Source of the DNA: Clostridiales bacterium oral taxon 876 str. F0540
Lineage (GTDB): Bacteria > Bacillota > Clostridia > Clostridiales > Clostridiaceae
Direction of reading: 5' to 3'
NCBI GenBank assembly: GCA_000466585.1
Contig: KE993464.1
Span: 180,555 to 244,554, forward strand
DNA: 64,000 nucleotides
Below the pieces are notes generated by a model, which searched no databases, was not told the DNA's origin, and was given only the letters and a program-made list of their open reading frames with translations. Below are positions 36,251-43,492 of the stretch, in pieces. The stretch's first letter is position 1. Every line of letters starts with the position of its first letter. The position numbers were made by a program, and so were the translations under genes.

Positions 36251-36309
36251 GAGGTGGGGGAAAAATGTTACTGACCGTTAAGACGAAGATAACATTTACC
36301 TATCACTAT

Positions 36310-36563
36310 AACAAGTTATGGAAATAGTTAGAAAACTAGCAGGCTATTCCATGGGACGTGCCGACCTTGTAAGACGTGCAATGTCCAAAAAGAAGCACAA
36401 GGTCATGGAAGAAGAACGATACAATTTTATAAACGGTATAGTAGACGAGAATGGAAACCTGGAAGTACCAGGCTGCATTAGAAATGGTATAAGCGAAGAA
36501 ATAGCAAATAAGATATTTGATCAAATGATGGACTTCGCAAGTTATGCCTTTAACAAAAGCCAT
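36310..36563 (+). CDS. dnaE: DnaE, exon 3 of 4
   Basis: Only 254 nt. The first two bases (AA) complete the glutamate codon begun in exon 2, giving VYQEQVMEIVRKLAGYSMGRADLVRRAMSKKK, then FDQMMDFASYAFNKSH. All of it is among the most conserved sequence of DnaE fingers. The exon ends on T at 36563 after the His codon of NKSH; unspliced translation would add KME and stop. Confidence 0.95.
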
Positions 36564-38040
36564 AAAATGGAATAAATGTGTGGCACCTTACAGTGATGTA
36601 TGGTTAAAAACTTCTTAAATTGCTGGAAATCCCTAAAGCTGTTTAAACCACAACACAATTTGGAAGAATAAATGTGATGGTTAGCAAAAGCTAGAAAAAA
36701 TTAAGCAGATGGTATATGAAGAGATTCTAAGTACTGGTTTATTTTCATAAGTAAACAAATGGGTAATCAGCAGCGAAATTTCTAAATATAACTATCGTTT
36801 CTATTATTGGAGGCGATTAATATTCTCATCAATAAAAATGCTAAGATTATATATAAATTGAGATCCGAGGGGTACACAATTAGAGAAATTAAAAAAATTG
36901 CTAAAGAAAAATATAAAATTTATGTAACGGAAAAAGAAGTTAGAAGTATTGCGATAAAGATCAAAACAGGAAACAATAAATATTCCGATATTGACAAAAT
37001 GAGGATACTATATCTATACCATAATTATTATGATACTCATAAATTAATAGAGTATTTGAATAGGAAATATGCTTATAATATCACATACAATAGCATAGTT
37101 GACTTAGCACACAAAAATGGAGTTAAGAAAAAAACTCAGAATATGTACTCGATATCTTTTGTGGACAGATCTGATGAGAGAGAGATAATTGAACTATATA
37201 AATCGGGATATAGTAGTAATAAAATAGCAGAATTGTATGGATATAAGACCAGAAATTCAATTCTTCAAAAGTTGCAAAAGTTTAATATAAAAAGAAGAGA
37301 TTGCAATGAGATAAAAACAAAAAACAAAAGCTATGTCAACTTTTCATTAGAGAAAATAGATTGTGAAGAAAAAGCATATTTTTTAGGACTACTTTTGACT
37401 GACGGATATGTAAATTTAGAAAGAGGATATATAGGAATAGATTTAACTGATAAAGATGTAATTGAATTTCTTTCAGAGTATATCAATATTAAATACAAAG
37501 AAATACAGCCTACCGGAAAAGCTAAGTTAACTAAGTATAGGATAACTGTATATGGAAGAGAAATCTTAGAGGATGCTCAAAGGTTAGGAGTGGTATATGG
37601 TAAAACTTATACTACTAAAGGGCCTTTGCTAACTGAAGCAGAATCTAAGTTCATCAATTATATACTAAGAGGAATAATTGATGGGGATGGCTGGATTAGA
37701 AAGGATGCAGGAGAATTCTTTATTTGTTCTGCTTCGTTCGACTTCATTAAATGGTGTGAAAAATCTATGATAGATATTGGATTTGAAAATATAAAGATAT
37801 CCTTTATAAGTAATGAATATAACGGTATTTATATTATTCGAACAGCCTCGAAATACAACTTGGAAGTATTGAAACAAAATATTTATGACAAACCCTTCGG
37901 AATGATGAGAAAATACGATAGATTATATCAGAAAGACGTTCAGAGACTATAATAGAAGATACTAAGCTATTTGATTAGTATATGGTATAGTCCAGACCAC
38001 AACTAATAAGATTAGGCTTGTGAAAGCAAGAGTGGTAAAG
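36564..38040 (+). mobile_element. group I intron 3 in dnaE with a LAGLIDADG ORF
   Basis: 1477 nt, exon T before and intron G at the end. P1: exon GCCAT (36559-36563) pairs with GTGGC (36580-36584), with the required U-G pair at the splice site. Core elements: P AAATTGCTGGAAATCCC (36617-36633), Q GGTAATCAGCAGCGAAA (from 36762), R GTTCAGAGACTA (37938-37949), S TATAGTCCAGACC (from 37986); P7 is GACTA (37945-37949)/TAGTC (37988-37992). The endonuclease frame fills the space between Q and R and ends within R. Confidence 0.9.
36807..37952 (+). CDS. LAGLIDADG homing endonuclease in group I intron 3
   Basis: Up to 381 aa. LAGLIDADG helices AYFLGLLLTDGYVN (about residues 190-203) and ILRGIIDGDGWIR (about 287-299) carry the acidic residues; the N-terminal half has HTH-like repeats (YTIREIKKIAKEKYKIYVTEKEV; EREIIELYKSGYSSNKIAELYGYKT). 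The start is uncertain: the listed TTG overlaps GGAGG at 36809-36813, so a rarer ATT at about 36822 or a TTG near 36858 may be used. The last codons (DVQRL, stop) encode the ribozyme R element, so protein and RNA core are constrained together. It shares KIDCEEKAYFLG with the intron 2 enzyme. Confidence 0.85.
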   Translation: MEAINILINKNAKIIYKLRSEGYTIREIKKIAKEKYKIYVTEKEVRSIAIKIKTGNNKYSDIDKMRILYLYHNYYDTHKLIEYLNRKYAYNITYNSIVDLAHKNGVKKKTQNMYSISFVDRSDEREIIELYKSGYSSNKIAELYGYKTRNSILQKLQKFNIKRRDCNEIKTKNKSYVNFSLEKIDCEEKAYFLGLLLTDGYVNLERGYIGIDLTDKDVIEFLSEYINIKYKEIQPTGKAKLTKYRITVYGREILEDAQRLGVVYGKTYTTKGPLLTEAESKFINYILRGIIDGDGWIRKDAGEFFICSASFDFIKWCEKSMIDIGFENIKISFISNEYNGIYIIRTASKYNLEVLKQNIYDKPFGMMRKYDRLYQKDVQRL

Positions 38041-39252
38041 GCAGCAGCCTATGCAGTAGTAGGTTTCCAGACAGCTTACCTGATGCACTACTACCCAACA
38101 GAGTTTATAGCAGCAATGCTCAACAGCGTTATGGGTACCAGTGAAAAGGTAGCCTTCTATATACGTTTTGCAAATGAACTTGGAATTAAGGTTCTCCCCC
38201 CGGATATAAACGAAAGCTTCTCTAAGTTTACAGTTAGAGAGGGAAAAATTCGTTTTGGTCTGGCAGCGATTAAAAATGTTGGATTAAATGTAATAGAGAG
38301 TATAGTAAAATCAAGAGAAGAAAAAGGAAAGTTTGAGAACTTTTCTGATTTCTATGATAAGATAGATATTTCCCTGGTAAATAAAAGAGCAATAGAAAGC
38401 CTTATCAAGGCAGGAGCCTTTGACTGCTTTAAGGTGTTTAGGTCTCAAATGCTGGCAGTTTACGAAAAGCTGTTAGATGGGGTCAGCAGCGAGAGAAAGA
38501 AAAATATTCAGGGGCAGATGAGTCTTTTTGCGGACTTTAAAGAGGATTTCGGTTCTGTTGAAGTTCAATATCCAAATATAAAGGAGTTTGAAAAGAAATA
38601 TCTTTTGGCAATGGAAAAAGAAATGACGGGACTTTATCTGTCCGGTCACCCCCTCGAGGAGTTTGAAGAAACTCTAAATCTTAGAACGAATACAAGGATA
38701 ACAGAAATAATATCTACTGAGGCTTTAGAAGAAGGGGTAATTGATCAGAATTCAGGCATAAAAGATGGAGACAGAGTTATAATAGGCGGCATGATTGCTG
38801 AAGTAAATAAAAAAATTACAAGAAATAATGATATGATGGCTTTCATAAGACTAGAAGACATGTATGGGAGCATTGAGGTTATTATCTTTCCTAAGGTGCT
38901 TCAAAAATATAGGCAGAATATTGAGGAAGACTGTGTTGTTTTAATAAGCGGAAGAGTAAGCATAAGAGAAGAGGAGCAGCCTAAAATACTCTGCGAAATG
39001 ATAGAGCCCTTAGAGAAAGTTAATAACGATAAGGTATATATTTTAGTTGAAGAAGAAAAGCTAAGAAAAGAAGCCTTTGATAAGATTAAAAACACTTTGC
39101 TTGATTACAAAGGCAGCCAGCAGGTATTTATGTGCACTAAGAAAGAAAGACAAAAATTCAGACTTCCAAGCGATTATTGGATTAAGCTTGATGAAGAACT
39201 TTTAGGCTATTTAAAGAGACAGTTTGGAGAAGAAAACGTAAAGGTGCAGTAA
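38041..39252 (+). CDS. dnaE: DnaE, exon 4 of 4
   Basis: Resumes at AAAYAVVGFQTAYLMHYYPTEFIAAMLNSVM, completing NKSHAAAYAVV. It holds the rest of the fingers, the tandem helix-hairpin-helix region (FGLAAIKNVGLNVIESIVKSREEKGKF...LVNKRAIESLIKAGAFD) and the OB-fold (GDRVIIGGMIAEVNKKITRNNDMMAFIRLED), then a C-terminal tail. Codons before 38041 in the same frame are intron sequence. pfkA and pyk follow, the usual clostridial order. Confidence 0.95.
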   Translation, partial: AAAYAVVGFQTAYLMHYYPTEFIAAMLNSVMGTSEKVAFYIRFANELGIKVLPPDINESFSKFTVREGKIRFGLAAIKNVGLNVIESIVKSREEKGKFENFSDFYDKIDISLVNKRAIESLIKAGAFDCFKVFRSQMLAVYEKLLDGVSSERKKNIQGQMSLFADFKEDFGSVEVQYPNIKEFEKKYLLAMEKEMTGLYLSGHPLEEFEETLNLRTNTRITEIISTEALEEGVIDQNSGIKDGDRVIIGGMIAEVNKKITRNNDMMAFIRLEDMYGSIEVIIFPKVLQKYRQNIEEDCVVLISGRVSIREEEQPKILCEMIEPLEKVNNDKVYILVEEEKLRKEAFDKIKNTLLDYKGSQQVFMCTKKERQKFRLPSDYWIKLDEELLGYLKRQFGEENVKVQ

Positions 39253-39392
39253 TTAATGAAGAGTGAAGAATTAAAAGTGAATGTAAATTAAATTTGTTAA
39301 GGAAAAATTTAATAAATATAGTTGCAATTGTTGAAAATCCGCAGGATTTTCCTCCGAAATTCTTCATTCTTCATCATTAATTCTTCATTAGC
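39251..39392. repeat. palindromic gap element between dnaE and pfkA
   Basis: Left part AATTAATGAAGAGTGAAGAATT (39251 onward) is complementary with gaps to the right part ATTCTTCATTCTTCATC..TTAATTCTTCATTA. In the centre GAAAATCC (39333-39340)/GGATTTTC (39344-39351) is a further perfect hairpin that may terminate dnaE. Same family as gaps at 5829, 22964 and 59878. Confidence 0.6.
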
Positions 39393-39395
39393 TTC

Positions 39396-39424
39396 TTGCA
39401 AACTTTATATTATTGAGCTAAAAT
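39396..39424 (+). promoter_or_regulatory. promoter of pfkA
   Basis: TTGCAA, 17-nt spacer, TAAAAT (39419-39424), just outside the palindromic element, ~108 nt before the pfkA start. Confidence 0.65.
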
Positions 39425-39531
39425 TAAAGTGGGTCAATTTTTAGATTTTTTTAATATACATGGGACAAAAAATGTCCAACATGGTTAAATTTTATACAGC
39501 ATACTTTGTAGGAATGAGGAGGCTATTGAAA

Positions 39532-40491
39532 ATGAAGACAATTGCAGTTCTAACTAGCGGAGGAGACGCACCGGGAATGAACGCTGCCATTAGAGCAGTT
39601 GTTAGAGCAGGACTTGATAAAGGGTTAAAGGTGATGGGAATTCATAGAGGATACAGCGGTCTTATCAACGGGGAAATATTCGAAATGGATAGACACAGCG
39701 TATCTGATATTATTCATAGAGGTGGAACAATTCTTAAGACGGCAAGATGCCCTGAATTTAAGAAGTTAGAAGTAAGACAGAAGGCTGCGCAGATTCTTAA
39801 GGTTTATGGAATAGATGGACTAGTTGTAATAGGGGGAGACGGTTCCTTCACAGGAGCTAAGCTTTTATCAGAGCTAGGAGTTAAAACTATAGGTATACCT
39901 GGGACTATAGACAATGACCTTGCATATACTGAATATACACTTGGCTTTGATACAGCTTTAAATACAGTATTAGATGCAATTAACAAATTAAGAGATACTT
40001 CAACTTCACATGAAAGAATAAGCATTGTTGAAGTTATGGGAAGAAACTGCGGGGATATAGCATTATTCTCTGGACTTGCCGGGGGAGCAGAAAGTGTAAT
40101 AGTTCCTGAAAAAGATTATAGTTTGGATGAAGTTTGTAAAACTATATTAGATGGAAAACAAAAAGGAAAGCTTCACAACCTTATAATAGTAGCAGAAGGT
40201 GTTGGAGGAGCAAATGAACTTGCTTTAAAGATTGAGGACATTACAGGAATTGAAACAAGAGCTACAATACTTGGACATATCCAAAGAGGAGGAAGTCCAT
40301 CTGCCTTTGACAGAATTTTAGCTTCAAGAATGGGAGCAAGAGCTGTTGAACTTTTAATGGAAGGAAAGACACAAAGAGTTATAGGAATTAAAGGTGGAGA
40401 CATAATAGATTTAGATACAAATGAAGCTTTAGCAATACCAAGAAAATTTGATGAAAAGCTTTATGAAATAGCAAAATCATTATCTTATTAA
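39532..40491 (+). CDS. pfkA: ATP-dependent 6-phosphofructokinase
   Basis: 319 aa. ATP site LTSGGDAPGMNAAIRA at the N-terminus, GGDGSFTGA, catalytic TIDNDL (aspartate base), MGRNCGDIALF and the effector/substrate region GHIQRGGSPSAFDR; all as in bacterial PfkA. The frame stays open 24 codons upstream, but the ATG at 39532 is chosen for the GAGGAGG at 39516-39522 and because family proteins begin MKTIAVLTSGG. It commits fructose-6-phosphate to glycolysis and pairs with pyk downstream. Confidence 0.97.
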   Translation: MKTIAVLTSGGDAPGMNAAIRAVVRAGLDKGLKVMGIHRGYSGLINGEIFEMDRHSVSDIIHRGGTILKTARCPEFKKLEVRQKAAQILKVYGIDGLVVIGGDGSFTGAKLLSELGVKTIGIPGTIDNDLAYTEYTLGFDTALNTVLDAINKLRDTSTSHERISIVEVMGRNCGDIALFSGLAGGAESVIVPEKDYSLDEVCKTILDGKQKGKLHNLIIVAEGVGGANELALKIEDITGIETRATILGHIQRGGSPSAFDRILASRMGARAVELLMEGKTQRVIGIKGGDIIDLDTNEALAIPRKFDEKLYEIAKSLSY

Positions 40492-40500
40492 AATTAGAGG

Positions 40501-40764
40501 TTAGCTTATGTTAGGGTATAGGTGCTAATCATTGCGAAAATATTTAAAATATGCTGCTTGAGCGGTTCGCTATGCGTAGAAGTTCTAGGTTTGGAATAGT
40601 TATAAAATCAAGTGTTTTCGTTAAACTCGTGCCTCAAACAAACGAACAACACTAGGATTTTATAACTATTCCTTCACCAAGAACTTCTAGACGCTCGCTC
40701 AATGCTCATTCCACATATTTTAAATATTTTCGCTAGTTTAACAACTGTTCCCTAATAAGCTAAT
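40501..40764. repeat. ~265-bp imperfect palindrome between pfkA and pyk
   Basis: The two outer ends TTAGCTTATgTTAGGG (40501-40516) and CCCTAATAAGCTAA (40750-40763) are inverted copies, and inner blocks also match: GCGAAAATATTTAAAATATG (from 40534) with its complement ending near 40733, TAGAAGTTCT (40577) with AGAACTTCTA, and GGAATAGTTATAAAATC (40593) with its complement. The unpaired centre lies around 40620-40645. No ORF. A MITE-like insertion or a transcribed long hairpin are the options. Confidence 0.8.
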
Positions 40765-40926
40765 TAAATTTTATAATAATATGATAAACTATACATAATA
40801 AGATAGTTTAAATACATAATAAATCAACCGCACAACAAGCAAAGTTTTTCCTCTGGAAAAACGAGTCACCCCAAAAAACAATTATTAATTGTTAATTATT
40901 AATTAATGAAGGGAGTTATATTACAT

Positions 40927-42684
40927 ATGAGAAAGACAAAAATAATCTGCACAGTAGGACCTTCAAGTGAAAGTGAAGAGGTGCTTTCGAAACTTATAGA
41001 AGCAGGTATGAATGCTTCAAGGCACAATTTTTCTCATGGGGATCATGAGGAACATGGAAGAAGAATGAATCTGGTAAAGAGCTTAAGAGAAAAATACAAT
41101 AAGTCTATTGCCATAATTTTAGATACTAAGGGACCAGAAATAAGAACAGGAAAATTTGAAGGCGGAAGCGTAGAGCTTAAAGAAGGAACAGATTTTACTG
41201 TAGTTTGCGGAGAAGATATACTTGGAAACAATACAATCTGCTCAGTAAGCTACAAAGACCTTTACAAGGATGTTAAATTAGGAGATTCAATTCTTATAGC
41301 TGACGGTCTTGTAGGACTTGAAGTTAAATCTGTTGAAGGAAACAAAATTTACTGCAGAGTAAGAAACAGCGGAAGCCTTGGAAATAACAAAAACGTAAAT
41401 GTTCCAGGGGTTGTAACTACTCTTCCAGCGGTAACTGAAAAAGATATCGATGACTTAAAGTTTGGAATAGAAATGGGAGTAGATATGGTTGCGGCTTCCT
41501 TTATAAGAAAAGCGGCAGATGTACTTCATATTAGAAAATTTCTTCAAGAGCATGGCGGCGAAGATATTCTTATCTTCTCAAAGATTGAAAACCATGAAGG
41601 TGTAGATAACATAGATGAAATTATAAAGTTCTCAGACGGAATAATGGTAGCAAGAGGAGACCTTGGAGTTGAAATACCTACAGAAGAAGTTCCTGTAGTT
41701 CAAAAAATGATTATAGAAAAATGCAACGAGGCTGGAAAACCAGTTATAACTGCAACTCAAATGCTTGATTCTATGATTAAAAATCCTAGACCAACAAGAG
41801 CAGAAGCTTCTGACGTTGCAAATGCTATATTTGATGGAACTGATGCAATAATGCTAAGCGGAGAAACTGCAAATGGAAAATATCCGGTAGAAACAGTTAC
41901 CACTATGTCTAAGATAGCTGAAAGAGCAGAAAAAGCTCTTAACTACGAAGAAAAGCTTAAGAAGAGAAGAAGAAACCGCATACCTAATGTCCCACATGCT
42001 ATAAGCCTTGCAACTTGTAATACGGCTATGGACTTAAATGCTGCAGCAATAATAACTGTAACTCAAACAGGACATACGGCAAGAATGGTTTCGGCTTACA
42101 GACCAGAATGTCTTATAATTGCAGTAACTCCATATGACACTGTTGCAAGACGCCTTGCATTGAATTGGGGAGTATTCCCAATACTTGCTCCTAAGATGAG
42201 CAATACAGACGAGGTTATTGACAAATCTGCTGAAATAGCTACAGAAGCAGGGTACGTAAGAAGAGGAGACCTTTTAGTTATTGCGGCTGGTATTCCTGTT
42301 GACTATGCAGGAACTACCAACATGATGAAGGTACACGTTGTTGGAGACATACTTGCTCAGGGAAAATCAAAAGGAACTGGTCATGCTTTTGGAACAGCTG
42401 TTGTAGTAGACAGTGTTGATGAAGCTTTAAAGAATCTAGAAGAAGGAAATATATTGGTAGCAAAAGATATAACCGCTGACTATATGGAAATCCTAGATAA
42501 AGTTGCAGGTATTATTGCTGAAACGGATGCTATTGATGCAGATGTAGCAATACAATGCGCATTAAAAGAAATACCAATGATTCTAAGCGCACAAGGCGTT
42601 ACTGGAACAGTAAAAACAGGTGCCTTTATAACTATGGATATTCGAAGAGGAATTGTTTACAGCGGAAAAGTTGGAGTAATTTAA
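40927..42684 (+). CDS. pyk: pyruvate kinase with C-terminal PEP-utiliser-like domain
   Basis: 585 aa. Barrel core with MRKTKIICTVGPSS, NASRHNFSHGDHEEH, DTKGPEIRTG, the catalytic lysine in IFSKIENHEG and MVARGDLGVEIP (Mg/substrate), B domain about 70-170 and C domain. About 110 extra C-terminal residues form the phosphohistidine-type domain found in many Firmicute enzymes, but its usual TSHAA histidine site reads DAIDADVAI here, so that domain appears catalytically dead. Start ATG 40927 rather than 40906 because AAGGGAG lies between. Transfers phosphate from PEP to ADP. Confidence 0.95.
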   Translation: MRKTKIICTVGPSSESEEVLSKLIEAGMNASRHNFSHGDHEEHGRRMNLVKSLREKYNKSIAIILDTKGPEIRTGKFEGGSVELKEGTDFTVVCGEDILGNNTICSVSYKDLYKDVKLGDSILIADGLVGLEVKSVEGNKIYCRVRNSGSLGNNKNVNVPGVVTTLPAVTEKDIDDLKFGIEMGVDMVAASFIRKAADVLHIRKFLQEHGGEDILIFSKIENHEGVDNIDEIIKFSDGIMVARGDLGVEIPTEEVPVVQKMIIEKCNEAGKPVITATQMLDSMIKNPRPTRAEASDVANAIFDGTDAIMLSGETANGKYPVETVTTMSKIAERAEKALNYEEKLKKRRRNRIPNVPHAISLATCNTAMDLNAAAIITVTQTGHTARMVSAYRPECLIIAVTPYDTVARRLALNWGVFPILAPKMSNTDEVIDKSAEIATEAGYVRRGDLLVIAAGIPVDYAGTTNMMKVHVVGDILAQGKSKGTGHAFGTAVVVDSVDEALKNLEEGNILVAKDITADYMEILDKVAGIIAETDAIDADVAIQCALKEIPMILSAQGVTGTVKTGAFITMDIRRGIVYSGKVGVI

Positions 42685-42767
42685 ATATATATAAACTTGG
42701 CAAATAAGAGTGCTTACATTGAACTGATCCTTGTAAAGTAGAAAGTGAAAAAATAAAAATTACTGTT

Positions 42768-42801
42768 AAAGTACCAATCAATAAGGTTGGTACTTTCTTT
42801 A
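42768..42801 (+). terminator. terminator after pyk
   Basis: AAAGTACCAA/TTGGTACTTT ten-bp stem, nine-nt loop, followed by CTTTAT; about 85 nt after the pyk stop. Confidence 0.7.
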
Positions 42802-43440
42802 TGTGGAAATACCGGAAAGGTAGCTTTGGTATTCTAACTAAGTCATACAGCACAAATATTCATGTAATATCTTGGCAATTAGATAGTATATGTATTCCTC
42901 AACAGCATTCTTTCCATTTTCTCTGCATAAAAAATATGCCTCTCTTTAAACAAAAGGAGGTTTTTGATAAGCTTCTGGTTGATTTTAATGAAGTCTGCAA
43001 TGTAGAAATTAAAAAGCTTAATACAGGCTAATTTTTCTGATTTATTAGGTTATGAACACAGATGCAGGGGGATTATAGATGAGTCCTTAGAAACTATGAA
43101 TAGTATGGCAGTAAACAGACCTATTGAGATGAGTATGATTATGATTCTACTATGGATTTTGATGGAGATTTTGTTTTGAGGCTTAACTATAATGCAATCT
43201 ACAATATATTTGCAAAGTTTTGCAAGGATCCTGATGTAAGTCATGCTGTACTACCCCTGCCATTTTTTAAAAGACAGCTGAATAAGTTAAGCTGCTGCAA
43301 GTACTATAATAAGCCTACAAGCTTTTAACGAGGGATTCACTTTTAGGTAAAAGCAAAACCTTCAGAGCGGCAGTGATTAATATTGAATGACTTGATAAAA
43401 AGAATGTGGATGTGAAGTATACGCTTGACAGGGAGATATA
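42801..43440 (+). pseudogene. decayed, unidentified gene remnant
   Basis: The first ~75 codons (42801-43031) are open but lack a convincing start and ribosome site. Readable protein continues after a stop in the same frame (LLGYEHRCRGIIDESLETMN) and then in another frame (DFDGDFVLRLNYNAIYNIF, AVLPLPFFKRQLNKLSC), again broken by stops (THFxVKAKP region). The sum looks like one gene of 200 or more residues inactivated by several frameshifts and stops. I do not recognise the family. The region otherwise holds no gene. Confidence 0.4.
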
Positions 43441-43444
43441 GAAA

Positions 43445-43492
43445 AAAGAAGATCCATAGATTCGACTTAACGCAAGTCTATGAATCTTCTTT
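43445..43492. terminator. terminator for the minus-strand kinase gene
   Basis: AAAGAAGAT-C-CATAGA pairs with TCTATG-A-ATCTTCTTT. On the minus strand the stem is followed by CTTTTTTC, so it ends the two-component transcript; it may also stop + strand readthrough. Confidence 0.75.

Larger units (their letters stand above)
34585..36309 (+). mobile_element. group II intron 2 in dnaE with a LAGLIDADG ORF
   Basis: 1725 nt. 5' end GTGCG (34585-34589) and 3' end AT fit the group II rule GUGYG...AY. Domain V is complete at 36217-36250; domain VI follows with GTGGGGG pairing to CCT-A-TCAC and one unpaired A at 36302, eight nt from the 3' splice site. CTTGGT (34937-34942), in a 13-nt loop closed by CAGAATAT/ATATTCTG, pairs with the last six exon bases ATCAAG (EBS1/IBS1); AGCCAT (34873-34878) pairs with ATGGTT (EBS2/IBS2). 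The only long frame is a LAGLIDADG endonuclease ending four nt before domain V, so it occupies domain IV. No reverse transcriptase is present. Positions 34585-35270 hold the domain I-III RNA and no gene. Confidence 0.88.

Noticed and set aside
33275..38040. Inteins, rather than introns, interrupting DnaE
   Set aside because: All three insertions contain early in-frame stops, and no intein splicing motifs (N-terminal Cys block, C-terminal HN) flank the endonuclease frames; RNA intron signatures are present instead.
32072..39252. DnaE broken by frameshifts or by an IS element (pseudogene)
   Set aside because: Exons join to the base with no lost or extra residue, no terminal inverted repeats or target duplication are visible, and ribozyme core elements explain the insertions.
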